Source: a virus. Taken from it: 53,332 bases of DNA. The notes below the pieces were generated by a model that ran no database searches, was not told the DNA's origin, and saw only the letters and a program-made list of their open reading frames with translations. A program made the position numbers and the translations under genes. This document shows, piece by piece, positions 17,133 to 27,180 of this stretch (its first letter is position 1; each line of letters begins with the position of its first letter). The stretch covers positions 1 through 53,332 of the IMG/VR virus record IMGVR_UViG_3300031857_000259, one strand, 5' to 3'.

Positions 17133-20100
17133 ATGGAAGAGCAATTACTAAAAGAATACGTTGGCACCTATCTTAATCCTAAGTACAACGGTGATTGGGA
17201 TGTAGTTAATTCAAAGTTCCCTGAATTGTCTGGAGTTGATAAGGAGATTTTAAAAGAATATGTTGGGACCTATCTCAACCCTAAATATAATGGAGACTGG
17301 AATGTAGTAAACTCGAAGTTCCCTGAGTTATTCCCAGCAGGTAAATCTTCTGCTGAAAGACCTGTAGCACAGAAACCTTCCGAGCCAGTAAAAAAAAAAG
17401 ATACGGTATCACCATTTGTGGATGGTGGTTCGGAGCTTACAAAGTTTGACCCACGTACTGGTCAGGTTGTACAGGATACCCCTGAGTTTGCCACAGCTAA
17501 GCCTGAGGTAAAGGTCCCGGAGCAGAAGCTACCAGCACGTACTGAGTTTCAGTTCCAGCCAGGAAAGCCATTGCCTGAACAGAAGACAGCACCACTTCCT
17601 AAGTTTGTTGAGGAGCAGTTATCTGCTGTTAAGCCAGAACTTATAGGTAAGACTGAAGAGAATGTTGTACCACAACTTAAGTATCAGTTCGGTCCACTAG
17701 GATTTAAGTTCGAGGAGACTAGAGCTGGAGATTACATGATGGCTACATCTCCATCTGGAGAGTCCATTTATATTTCTTTAGACGTTGTAGACAACAAGGA
17801 AAGGGAGGCTGAAGCCAATAAGCTAAATGCATTTTTAAGAAAGGGTGCCACTACTGTAAAGAACTTATCTACTTTACAGAAGCAGTATACAGACGCTAAT
17901 AAAAAGATTGTATCTCAGAAGGAACTTGATGAGTCTCTAGCAAGCATCAATGCAGAGGAGACAAAAATCTTGGCAAGAAACGCTGAGTTTGTTAAGGCCC
18001 AGAATAAACTAGAGGCAGAGAAAGCACAACTAGAAAGTGTTCCTGTACAGCAAAGAAATAATCCAGCTTACATTGCTAGAGTAAATGACTTTATATCAAG
18101 AGCGGATCAGTTTAGCACAGACTTTCAAGCATTTGCAAAAGATACTGAGGACTTATCAAAGAGAAGTCAGCAATTAAATAAGTCTATAGGAAAGTACACT
18201 GAGATGAAAGCTCAGCAAGGGACTTGGTATGGTGCTGGTTTAAATGCCTTTGCTAACAAGTATATTTATGAAGAGGCCAAAGGGCAGGTTGGTGTAGCTA
18301 TTGATTTTATAGGGGAGATAATTTCACTTACTGGATTACCAATAATGAGTCCAGAAAACTATGAGAAAAACTTCATTGAGCAAGCCAAGAAAGAAGGCAT
18401 AAATGTTACTGAAGGTGAAGACTTTATATCATTGGCTAATAAGCTTGATCCTAAAACCCTTGCTAAGATAGAGAATAGAGTTATAGATGCAGGAAAGAAA
18501 AGTGTAAAGGGAGAGATTATAGGTGGTTTAGATAAGGCTTCTAAGACGATTATGGAATCATCAGGGGTTTCTGCTGATTACTACAGGTCGATTGAAGAGA
18601 CACTTGTCGGAGGGGCCTTGCTTGGCACATTATCATCTATACCAGCTATGGCAGGTGGACCATTAATAAGAACAGTATTGATGGGGACTCAAGTGCTATC
18701 AGGTATAGATGCTGAGATGGCTAACGACCCTGAGTTTGCAGACGTATCAGAGAATGAGAAGTACCTTGTTAAGGGTCCTATTGCAGTAGCTGTTGGTGTA
18801 CTAGAAAGCCTTGGCTTAAGTAACTTACTAAACCAGAAAGGCTTCTTGAATGGCTTAGTTCTTAAGGCTCTAGGCAAGGTAGGTAAAGGTGCTAGTTATA
18901 AAACATTCGGTGAAGTAATTAAGAACGAGATTGATAGTGCTGTAGGAAGAGGAGCATTAACTCTAGGAGCTGGCTTCCTAGCTGAGGCTGAGACAGGTGC
19001 GTTACAGGAAGTAGCTACTATTGGCATCAAAGAAATTTATAACATGGCTAAGGAGAAGGAGATGTTTGATACTCCTGATTCTGTAGTTCAGTTTATTGAG
19101 CAGGTTGGTAAGGCTAGTTTACAGGAAGGTATTGGGGCTGGTGTATTAAGTATACCTGGATCTGTATCTGCCGCCTATACTGGCAAGGGATTCTTAGGTA
19201 TGGATGATTCTCAGTTTGCTATGTTTGAAAAGATGGCGAACGACTCAAACATTCAGAAGGGATTCGTTGCTAGACTTAAGACTAGAATTAATAATGGTGA
19301 GATTACTGCTGCTGAAGGAAAAGACATACTTAATAATTACAGAAATTCTGTAGGCTTATTCAACTCATTACCTGAGAACCTTGACATGCAAGGTAAGAAG
19401 GAGGCTATGAACTTGCTTAAGGAGAAGCGTGACTTGGAACGTCAGATTGAGGGCAAGGATCAAGCATTGACAGTACCTCAGCGTAATAGAGTAAACGAAA
19501 TTAATAATCAACTAACTAAACTATCAGAAGATGCCATTCAAAAGCAAGCAGCAGGTGAAGTACCTGTACAGCCAGGAGCCACAGTTAGCGAAGAAGTGGC
19601 GCAAGGAGAACCCCAAGCAGAACCTCAAGGCGTTAGCCAAGAAGGTCAAGAAAAAATAAATGACATTGAAAGCAGAAGACAGGAGGAGCTCAGTGCTTAC
19701 GATGAAGAAGGACTTAATGAAGCTTATTCAGTAGGTAGCGATCAAACTGTAGGTGAGTTTATAAATGCCAAGTATGACACAGAACTAGCTGCATTAGAAC
19801 AACCTACTCAGGAGCTAGACTTAGATGGAGAGGTATCCTTACTTGAGCAGTTACTTGCACAGGAGGAGACTGCACCTACTGTATCCGCTGGTATATCAAT
19901 CTCAAGTGATACTGATGTTGAGGAGTTGAGAAATAGAACTCAGTCAAGATCTCAGCAGGCAACAACACCAGAAGATAAGGAGTCTGCAAATACAAGAGTT
20001 AAGATTATTGATACAGCTAAGAAGGCTATTAATACATTGAAGTCTATCTTACCTAATTTTGATATTGTAATACATGAAGATGAGGGTAGCTACAATGCTG

Positions 20101-23100
20101 CCATGTCAGAAGTAAGTGGGGTAGCAGGATCTAGAGGAAACTTCTTTAGTGATACAACTCCTGATGGAAATACGACAGGAAGGATTGATATCAACCTTTC
20201 TAAGGCAAACTCTAGAACAGTAGCTCATGAGATTGCTCATGGTATACTAATAAATACATTTGGAGACAATGCAAACTTGTTCAATGATTTTAGAACAAGA
20301 CTATCTAAGGTACTTAAGGCAGATGCAAACAAGCAGCTAAATGATTTTGCTGATAGGTATGTAGACCCTAATACGGGAGAGCTTCTAGATGTAAACCACG
20401 AGGAGTTCTTGGCTGAGTTAACCGGTATGTTAGAGCAGCAGGAAACCAATGTATCTGTAAGTACAATGCAGAAGGTTGCTGCGTTAATTAATGAGTTTAT
20501 ATCTAAGATTACAGGTGGTAAGTTCAAACCTTTTGAGGATACTAAGAACACCAAGGATGTAGTCGACTTCTTCAATACCATATCTGAGTCTATCCGCAAA
20601 GGAGAAGATATAGAACTAAATGGTGGAGGTGAGGTAGGTACATTTAACTTTATTTCAAGAAGCAGTTTAGATGTAAAAGAAGCTCCTAGTGTAGCGAATG
20701 ATAATAGGTCTTTCATCAGAGATTTAGTCGAGGATATCGACATGATAGATTTTAATGGAAGAAAGTTTGTCACCAATATGTATGACTACACTACTGCTGG
20801 GATTGCTGACTTGGGAAATGGTCTTAGTATAAATATGATGGGTGGCAAAAACTATGTGCCATACATGATGTCTTTACAGGACAAGAAAATAGGAGACGTT
20901 TCTAATCTAGCCGCATTCAATACCAAGGCACAAGCAGAATCCTTCGCACGTAATGCAATAAAAGGGGACGCATCCTTGTTTGCACCACACTCAGGTACAC
21001 TATCTGAGTCTTGGCAGTTTCAGCAGCACACGTTTGCAGAACTTGTGAACTTGGTTATAGATAAAAATATAATGAGTGATGCTGAATTGATTGATGTATT
21101 TAATAAAACAATTAATTCAAAGGCTAATAAAAAAGCTTTCAATGCATTTAAAAACAAGTATGGGAAAGACATCTCTAATTTTGATTCGTTTAAGGATGAC
21201 CCTAAAAAAATAGTAGAGTTATTAGATATTAAAAATAATTATTCTCCAAACTTAAGGAAGGCTCTCAACAATGCTATATCAGCAGACAAGACTTTCCAAA
21301 AGGCCATAGGTATAAAAAACAAAGAAGAGTTTTTTAAAAGAATAATGGACCCTCTTAATGATGGTGTAAAGGGAGGAGAGATAATTAACGTGGTTGAATT
21401 TGATCCTAAAACATTTCAAATAGTTCAAACAAAAGCAGGTGCTATAGACCATCACCCTTCATTTGGGTGGTCTATTCTATCCAAAATAAATGGGATATAT
21501 CAGCCTACTAAATTTTACCAATCAAGTAATGTAACTGATAGTTATGTTAAGTATAATAAGTCAGGCGAGCAGGTATCAAGAAAGGCTGAAGAAAGTAACT
21601 TTGAGAAGAAGAATGTATCATCAAGCGCAGGTTCAATTCCAAAAGTTGCAGAATTTAATGAGCCTTCAGACGTAGATACTCCAAGCTCAAAGCGTATATC
21701 AAGATCTCAAATAAATGACGCACTATCAAAGGCATCTGGATCAACACAAGTTGCAACTACAAAGGGCAGTTATAGAAAGGCTGCAAATATTTTAAAGAAT
21801 ATTGGTGTAGATGGTGATGTCCTAGACTATGGAGCAGGGCTTGGATTAGGGACTGATGCCATGAGTGAGGTCCTTGATAAGCCTGTTGATTCATTAGAAA
21901 TTAATCCAGAAAGATGGAAGGGAATTAGGCCAGTAAAATATACTGATGCCAATCAAATAGATAAGAAGTATGATGGAATAGTATCCTTGAATGTAGTGAA
22001 TGTAGTTCCAAAAGAAGTAAGGGACTTCATTGTTCTTGACATATTTAATAATCTTAAGGAAGGTGGAACTGCTATTATAAGTTCAAGAGGATTTAAAGGA
22101 GACATTGATGGTGCTAAAAACTTTGTCGATGGAGGTGAAGAAAAAAGCTACATAATAAAAAAGAGAGAGAAGGGCAAATTTATTTATGTATTCCAAAAGG
22201 GATATGATGGTAATGAGTTGTTTGAATATGTTAAAGGCTTATTAGGAGACTCTGCTGAAGTAGTATCTAACAATACATTTGGTAAAAGAGGAGTTGTAAT
22301 AACTAAACTTAGCAATGTAAAAAGCAGATCTCAATTACCTGGCAATGATGCACAGAGAATAGTTAATCTAGGACGTGCTAATGGTTTGTCTGATCAAGCG
22401 ATATCAAACGTATTGGAGAAGCGTGGCTTCACTCAAGAAGCCATTGACACTGCATTAGGTAAGGAAGCAAAGGCTGCCAAGAAGGTTGAGGTAACTGAGG
22501 AGTTTGCTCCTGGGTATAACAGAGTACTCAATAACATGTTCGGTGAAAAGGGTGTAGTAGCCAAGTCACGCAGACGTGGTGTATCTAAGGAAGATACAAT
22601 TAAAAATGCTATTAACTACTTACAGGGCACTAAGGTATATGAGAACGCTACTGATGTACAGCGTGAGGCTATGGTCCGCAATGTAAACAAGGAGCTTGAG
22701 AAGCGTGAGAAGCGTGCTCCTAGTGCTAAGAAGGTATTGGGCCAGAAGAAAGACGTTGTAACAATCACCGTTGATTTAGCTAAGGAAAGAGATAGAATCA
22801 TTAAGGAACAGATAAAACTAGCAAAGGAAGTTACTGGTGACCTTAACGAGAAGAGAGCAGCATTAGCTGATGCCATACGTATGTTTGAAGATGGAGGAGT
22901 TATAACGACTGCTCAAACTAAGACCATAGTAAATAGAATTAGTAAGGTCAATCTAAATAATCCTATCATGGTAGATAGGTTGCTTGCATACATTGAGAAA
23001 GTATTCGACAATGCAAACTATGCTGCTGACATGGATGAGCTAAGAAAGCTACAGCGTCAGGCTAGGTCTAGAAACCATACCTCAATGACTAACGTAGTCA

Positions 23101-26100
23101 AACAGTTCACGTCTATCAACCCTGAGAACATCCCACTAGATAGAATACAAGACTATAAGAAAGCACTTGACTTCTTAAACAACCTAACCCCATTCTATGG
23201 GGAGATGAATGATGTGCTTGATGAGATGTTGTCCTATCAGGTATCTGAAGAGTTCGATGCTATCAAAACATTAGAGGCTCTTGAGAAGAAGTATGAAAGT
23301 ATACAGCTTAATGAAGTAGGCAGTGTAGAAGAGTACAGGAATTTAATAAAAGACATCAACTCCTTTAAGAGAAAAGCATTCCAGTTACTACAGAACGAAG
23401 CTATTAATCAGAAGGATTATGATGACCTAATCAATATGGTTGGTAAGGATCAAGCTGAGTTAGAGAAGAGATATAAAGAAGAAATCACTCATATAAAGAA
23501 GGACTTCATTGCTGAGATAAAGAATCAGCGACCAAAGGTAAGCAGAGACTTTAGTAATGTAGAAAACGATTTGATTCGTAAGTACCTAGAGCTTAGCGAT
23601 GCTGACCTTGAGAGTCTATCTCCTGAGGAGCTATTCATCTTGAATGATTTGCTAGAGAACATTAGCAATGGGGAGATTGATGTATCTAGATTTGCGCCTA
23701 TTGTTTCAAAAGCTTATACAAGTAGTGGGCTTGATCCACTCGCTAAACAAATTAACAAATCTAAGTTTAACAAGAACTCAGAGGAAGGTAGACAAGAACT
23801 TGCTGAACAAGAGAGCTCATTCTGGGAAGGTCTTCTTGGCATGGGTCGTGCTAAGGTTGGGGCACTACAGAAGTTAATTATATCTCCATTCAATAGGGCT
23901 ATTTCATCTTTTGAGAAGTTTAACAGAGAGGGATACAATGAATTCTTAAAGCTTAAGAATAAGTATAAGATTGATAAGTTTGATCTATTAAAGAATTCTA
24001 AGGATATGCATAAGATAGGGATGCTAACCACATACCTACAGGAGTACATGGCTCAGTTTGATTCCAAGAATAAGGACGTTAAGGATATAGGCAAACGGGA
24101 TTGGTTTAAGGAGATACTTAACAGCAGGGCAATGAGAGATAACTACTCATCTGGTAAACCATCTGTATTCAAATCAATTGGATTAGGTAAGTCTGAATTA
24201 GATATCATTAAGGAAATCTGGGATAGCCTACCAAAAGATAAGGATGGTAATGTAGATCCTAAGGCGGTATATGATAGCTACATGGCTAACGATGGTAAGT
24301 TCTTTACCAAAAATCAGAAAGCATTCTTTGATGATGTGATGGCATACAAGGCATCTGAAATTACACCAAAACAAAAGTTTGCTAATGAGCTTAGTGGTGC
24401 TTCATTCAAGGAGATTCCATTCCATATGATGAGAGTTAGACTTGACAAAGGTAAAAGTCAGATTGCACCAACCTCATCTTCAGAGAATAATAACGTGAGG
24501 ATAACTGCTGGTACTGGTAAAGAGAGGGTAAGCGAAAATGTGGGGGCTGTTATGACTAACTTTGAGAAGCTATTTATATCAGGTATAGAGCAGACTGGGC
24601 GTGATTATTTCTTATCTAATGCACTACAAGATATCAACAACACTATTTCAGGTGTAAAGAAAATAGTTGGTGATAGTAAAATAGAGTTGATTAACACCAT
24701 ATCGTATACATTATCTGACGCATTAAAATTTGAGTTTGATAGAACTAAGAGCAACTTTATATTTAGGAACTTGTTGTCAGCGAGGGCAGCTCAGACATTG
24801 TTAAGACCTATTAGGACTGCTGTTGAACTTGGGTCAACACTTGTATCTTATCCGGTTCGAGCTAAAACTTTATCAGGATACAAGTCATTGTTCGGTGAAC
24901 AAGGGTCTATGAAAAAACTTCTTGAGTTTACAGATAGCCCTATGTTGCTTAGAGATAATATTAGTAAGGCTATTGATATTAACGATGGAAGTATTGAACC
25001 ACAGAGTAGATTTACTAAGGCCACTAACTACCTATCTGGTCTGCCTGAAAGGACAATGATGGTGACCTCATGGATGCCAACATTCAAGTCAGAATTTAAG
25101 ACCATTACTGGTATAGACTTTGACATTAATAAGTTTAATAATAGCGAAGCATACAGAGAGAAGTATGGTAAGGCTATTAGGGAATCATCAGCAGCGGCAG
25201 ATGCTCAGACTGAGAAGATTATTGGACCAACTACCAAAGCAGGACAAAGACGTGAGGTTAGAATAGCCCCAAGGTTCTTAGCTAATCTTGTTGGATCTGA
25301 AGGTACTGTATCAAAGAACACCGCAACCGGACAGATCTTAGGATTCTTCAGTAACTATCCATTCAGGGAGTCAACAGAATTTCTAAATGGATTTAGAGAA
25401 GCAGCAGAGGTGTTGAATGATGAAGGTGCCTTGAGTTCATTGAGTCAATTACAAAAGCCCCTAGGGGTGGCTTTGAACGTGGCTGCTTATAGCTTCCTTT
25501 CATCTGCAACATATGCATTAGGATTAATACTTCTTGGAGATGATGAAGATGAGAAGAGAGGTGAAGACCTTTTAAAAGCTTTATTAACAGGAGAGGGATT
25601 ATTAGAAGAGTTAAAATCAAATGCTATATCCCTTGCAGGAAGTCAGTATGCGGCTGGAGGAAAGGCCATAATTCAATTAGCGGTTACCATATTAATTGAA
25701 TCTACAGATGACGAGAAGCTAAAGGCTAAATATAAAAAGCTACTTAAGGATAGTGTATTCATTGATCCACTACCGGTAGATAAGGTGGTAGGATTTAAGG
25801 GAGAGCAGGAGGTAGCTGGTGCAATAGGAAAATATATCCCTCCGTTTATAGTCGCATACGCTAGGTATGCTGACTTAATCGGAACTAAAAACGAGCTCAA
25901 ATATATATACGATAAGGTAGAAAGTAAAGGTGTCGAGAGCTTAACAGAAGATGAAGGTCTTAAGATACTTGCTTTGAATACATTATTCAATGGTACTCAA
26001 ATAGTACTAAACCTATACGGAACATCCCTACCTGAATACAACAACATCAAGACTTACATGAAGAAACTTAAGGGAGAGGCAGGAGTAGCTGAAGTATACA

Positions 26101-26315
26101 AGGGAGAAGCACCTGCCAAGAAGAAGTCATCTGGTGGAAGTGGCGGTGGCAGAACTAAGACCATCAACAAGTCTGACCTTAAGAGGTACTACCCTGGTCT
26201 TAGCAAGCAATTAGAGTCTGCTACGTATGAAGTAGAGCAGGAAGTAAAAGCATTCGAGAAGGAGCAGAGAGAGTTTAAAAAGAAGATGAAGGACCAGTTA
26301 TATGGTGGGGACTAA
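17133..26315 (+). CDS. Giant polyvalent virion protein with zincin peptidase and methyltransferase domains
   Basis: 3060 aa, about 17% of the window. N-terminus: a 27-residue unit, 'LKEYVGTYLNPKYNGDW' plus ten residues, occurs twice (residues 6-32 and 40-66) with one difference. A Pro/Lys/Glu-rich linker and coiled coils follow, then hydrophobic Gly/Ala-rich segments at about 490-700. HEIAH at 1032-1036 with a downstream 'NHEEFLAELTGM' (about 1088-1099) is a gluzincin-type zinc site. 'VLDYGAGLGLG' (about 1563-1573) is an AdoMet-binding motif I of a Rossmann methyltransferase, with 'SLEINPERW' after it. The C-terminal 1400 residues are helical, with one hydrophobic stretch near 2785-2805. This fits large polyvalent proteins packaged in phage heads and injected with the DNA, and the T7 gp16 position. 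No RNA polymerase DxDGD motif was found. Confidence 0.7.
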   Translation: MEEQLLKEYVGTYLNPKYNGDWDVVNSKFPELSGVDKEILKEYVGTYLNPKYNGDWNVVNSKFPELFPAGKSSAERPVAQKPSEPVKKKDTVSPFVDGGSELTKFDPRTGQVVQDTPEFATAKPEVKVPEQKLPARTEFQFQPGKPLPEQKTAPLPKFVEEQLSAVKPELIGKTEENVVPQLKYQFGPLGFKFEETRAGDYMMATSPSGESIYISLDVVDNKEREAEANKLNAFLRKGATTVKNLSTLQKQYTDANKKIVSQKELDESLASINAEETKILARNAEFVKAQNKLEAEKAQLESVPVQQRNNPAYIARVNDFISRADQFSTDFQAFAKDTEDLSKRSQQLNKSIGKYTEMKAQQGTWYGAGLNAFANKYIYEEAKGQVGVAIDFIGEIISLTGLPIMSPENYEKNFIEQAKKEGINVTEGEDFISLANKLDPKTLAKIENRVIDAGKKSVKGEIIGGLDKASKTIMESSGVSADYYRSIEETLVGGALLGTLSSIPAMAGGPLIRTVLMGTQVLSGIDAEMANDPEFADVSENEKYLVKGPIAVAVGVLESLGLSNLLNQKGFLNGLVLKALGKVGKGASYKTFGEVIKNEIDSAVGRGALTLGAGFLAEAETGALQEVATIGIKEIYNMAKEKEMFDTPDSVVQFIEQVGKASLQEGIGAGVLSIPGSVSAAYTGKGFLGMDDSQFAMFEKMANDSNIQKGFVARLKTRINNGEITAAEGKDILNNYRNSVGLFNSLPENLDMQGKKEAMNLLKEKRDLERQIEGKDQALTVPQRNRVNEINNQLTKLSEDAIQKQAAGEVPVQPGATVSEEVAQGEPQAEPQGVSQEGQEKINDIESRRQEELSAYDEEGLNEAYSVGSDQTVGEFINAKYDTELAALEQPTQELDLDGEVSLLEQLLAQEETAPTVSAGISISSDTDVEELRNRTQSRSQQATTPEDKESANTRVKIIDTAKKAINTLKSILPNFDIVIHEDEGSYNAAMSEVSGVAGSRGNFFSDTTPDGNTTGRIDINLSKANSRTVAHEIAHGILINTFGDNANLFNDFRTRLSKVLKADANKQLNDFADRYVDPNTGELLDVNHEEFLAELTGMLEQQETNVSVSTMQKVAALINEFISKITGGKFKPFEDTKNTKDVVDFFNTISESIRKGEDIELNGGGEVGTFNFISRSSLDVKEAPSVANDNRSFIRDLVEDIDMIDFNGRKFVTNMYDYTTAGIADLGNGLSINMMGGKNYVPYMMSLQDKKIGDVSNLAAFNTKAQAESFARNAIKGDASLFAPHSGTLSESWQFQQHTFAELVNLVIDKNIMSDAELIDVFNKTINSKANKKAFNAFKNKYGKDISNFDSFKDDPKKIVELLDIKNNYSPNLRKALNNAISADKTFQKAIGIKNKEEFFKRIMDPLNDGVKGGEIINVVEFDPKTFQIVQTKAGAIDHHPSFGWSILSKINGIYQPTKFYQSSNVTDSYVKYNKSGEQVSRKAEESNFEKKNVSSSAGSIPKVAEFNEPSDVDTPSSKRISRSQINDALSKASGSTQVATTKGSYRKAANILKNIGVDGDVLDYGAGLGLGTDAMSEVLDKPVDSLEINPERWKGIRPVKYTDANQIDKKYDGIVSLNVVNVVPKEVRDFIVLDIFNNLKEGGTAIISSRGFKGDIDGAKNFVDGGEEKSYIIKKREKGKFIYVFQKGYDGNELFEYVKGLLGDSAEVVSNNTFGKRGVVITKLSNVKSRSQLPGNDAQRIVNLGRANGLSDQAISNVLEKRGFTQEAIDTALGKEAKAAKKVEVTEEFAPGYNRVLNNMFGEKGVVAKSRRRGVSKEDTIKNAINYLQGTKVYENATDVQREAMVRNVNKELEKREKRAPSAKKVLGQKKDVVTITVDLAKERDRIIKEQIKLAKEVTGDLNEKRAALADAIRMFEDGGVITTAQTKTIVNRISKVNLNNPIMVDRLLAYIEKVFDNANYAADMDELRKLQRQARSRNHTSMTNVVKQFTSINPENIPLDRIQDYKKALDFLNNLTPFYGEMNDVLDEMLSYQVSEEFDAIKTLEALEKKYESIQLNEVGSVEEYRNLIKDINSFKRKAFQLLQNEAINQKDYDDLINMVGKDQAELEKRYKEEITHIKKDFIAEIKNQRPKVSRDFSNVENDLIRKYLELSDADLESLSPEELFILNDLLENISNGEIDVSRFAPIVSKAYTSSGLDPLAKQINKSKFNKNSEEGRQELAEQESSFWEGLLGMGRAKVGALQKLIISPFNRAISSFEKFNREGYNEFLKLKNKYKIDKFDLLKNSKDMHKIGMLTTYLQEYMAQFDSKNKDVKDIGKRDWFKEILNSRAMRDNYSSGKPSVFKSIGLGKSELDIIKEIWDSLPKDKDGNVDPKAVYDSYMANDGKFFTKNQKAFFDDVMAYKASEITPKQKFANELSGASFKEIPFHMMRVRLDKGKSQIAPTSSSENNNVRITAGTGKERVSENVGAVMTNFEKLFISGIEQTGRDYFLSNALQDINNTISGVKKIVGDSKIELINTISYTLSDALKFEFDRTKSNFIFRNLLSARAAQTLLRPIRTAVELGSTLVSYPVRAKTLSGYKSLFGEQGSMKKLLEFTDSPMLLRDNISKAIDINDGSIEPQSRFTKATNYLSGLPERTMMVTSWMPTFKSEFKTITGIDFDINKFNNSEAYREKYGKAIRESSAAADAQTEKIIGPTTKAGQRREVRIAPRFLANLVGSEGTVSKNTATGQILGFFSNYPFRESTEFLNGFREAAEVLNDEGALSSLSQLQKPLGVALNVAAYSFLSSATYALGLILLGDDEDEKRGEDLLKALLTGEGLLEELKSNAISLAGSQYAAGGKAIIQLAVTILIESTDDEKLKAKYKKLLKDSVFIDPLPVDKVVGFKGEQEVAGAIGKYIPPFIVAYARYADLIGTKNELKYIYDKVESKGVESLTEDEGLKILALNTLFNGTQIVLNLYGTSLPEYNNIKTYMKKLKGEAGVAEVYKGEAPAKKKSSGGSGGGRTKTINKSDLKRYYPGLSKQLESATYEVEQEVKAFEKEQREFKKKMKDQLYGGD

Positions 26316-26509
26316 AAGTCCTCATCATATTCTATTGTCTTAATGATATCCCTAAGATCCTTGATGAGGCTCTTAACGTCATCCTTAACAGACTCATACT
26401 CCCTATCCACGATCTTCTCGTAGATGTTACTAACGCTAGCATGGAATCCTTCTGTAGTGAAGGCTATCCTTGCAGCTCTGTCTCTTTCTTGTTGGAGTGT
26501 TCCATCCAT
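26312..26509 (-). CDS. Small helical protein, last gene of the - strand operon
   Basis: 65 aa, charged and helical, predicted coiled coil in the second half ('YEKIVDREYESVKDDVKSL'). Its start lies 46 nt inside the preceding DnaA-like gene in another frame, and its stop overlaps the stop of the giant + strand gene. The long overlap makes translation coupling likely but also lowers certainty. Unknown function. Confidence 0.5.
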   Translation of the reverse strand: MDGTLQQERDRAARIAFTTEGFHASVSNIYEKIVDREYESVKDDVKSLIKDLRDIIKTIEYDEDF

Positions 26510-26925
26510 TCTTGCTCAGTTATAAAATTGTAAATAGGCCTCATTCTTTCTTTGAGTAATCTAAGTTCATGCTTAAGTGCCTCATTCTCTTGCACTAATC
26601 TACCAACAATATTGTATGAATTTACAGGTTCGTCCTTAAATTTATTCATTACAGCCATCTCCTTGCATTTAAGATACTTTAATCTGAATTCTTTGTCTGT
26701 CTCTGCAAGGTCATTGCACTTGTTTAAATAATATTGAGCAGCATACTTGCTCTTCTTTAGGTTGTATGCTATGCTCTCTACATGCATATCCATATCCTTT
26801 AGCATTGAGGCAAATATAATTCTAGCTTCAACTTGTGATCTGTGTCTTGAGTCAGAGATTACCCTTACACCAGTGACTAGTTCTATTATGTCCTTCAGTG
26901 CCTTAATCTTTTTCTGATCCTCCAT
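26464..26925 (-). CDS. DnaA domain IV-like DNA-binding protein
   Basis: 153 aa from the ATG at 26925. Residues about 26-72 ('SRHRSQVEARIIFASML', then 'SIAYNLKKSK', then 'YYLNKCNDL') align by eye with the helix-turn-helix of DnaA domain IV, which binds 9-bp boxes; the bacterial signature loop (D-H-T-T-V) is replaced by K-Y-A-A-Q. A C-terminal coiled coil (about 105-130) replaces the ATPase domain. It could be a replication initiator accessory protein, a repressor, or a terminase small subunit, which also pairs HTH with coiled coil; no TerS was otherwise found. It overlaps the upstream nuclease gene by 23 nt. Confidence 0.55.
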   Translation of the reverse strand: MEDQKKIKALKDIIELVTGVRVISDSRHRSQVEARIIFASMLKDMDMHVESIAYNLKKSKYAAQYYLNKCNDLAETDKEFRLKYLKCKEMAVMNKFKDEPVNSYNIVGRLVQENEALKHELRLLKERMRPIYNFITEQEWMEHSNKKETELQG

Positions 26926-27157
26926 AAAAGAGTTCCGCTTTAATTCCATGTTTCTGTAGTTCTTTGATTCTATATTCCTGTAGTTTACTTGGCTTACCTG
27001 TCGCTCGCTTCACCTCGTAGAACTCAACGTCAGAGTCCTTAGGTATGGCAATGAGATCCGGGATGCCATTCTTGTTGGTCTTGATTAGCTTGATGACGTA
27101 GTACCCCTGATCCTCAAGGTCCTTGATAAGCTTAGTCTGTACCTGCTGCTCTGTCAT
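26903..27157 (-). CDS. VRR-NUC type nuclease
   Basis: 84 aa. Contains the compact PD-(D/E)XK core of the VRR-NUC family: 'NGIPDLIAI' (P33, D34), a strand ending in 'EFYEVKR' (E48, K50) and 'KPSKLQEYRIKEL' with Q60. Stand-alone phage VRR-NUC proteins are usually about 80-110 aa, so this is full length. Expected role: DNA nuclease in replication or recombination (family members act on branched DNA). Preceded by the ATTACCGCC repeat region on the upstream side. Confidence 0.85.
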   Translation of the reverse strand: MTEQQVQTKLIKDLEDQGYYVIKLIKTNKNGIPDLIAIPKDSDVEFYEVKRATGKPSKLQEYRIKELQKHGIKAELFYGGSEKD

Positions 27158-27180
27158 TATACCCCTTTTATACCCTATTT

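Noticed and set aside
20237-20776. 179-codon open frame antisense to the peptidase part of the giant gene
   Set aside because: Leu/Ser-rich shadow of the conserved coding strand; no leader or neighbour in this direction.
17133-26315. Virion RNA polymerase of the crAss type in the giant gene
   Set aside because: No DxDGD-like catalytic motif was found on reading the protein; metallopeptidase and methyltransferase motifs explain the recognised parts.
26464-26925. Firm call as terminase small subunit
   Set aside because: HTH plus coiled coil would fit, but the helix pattern is closer to DnaA domain IV and the gene is on the replication strand, far from TerL; kept only as an alternative.
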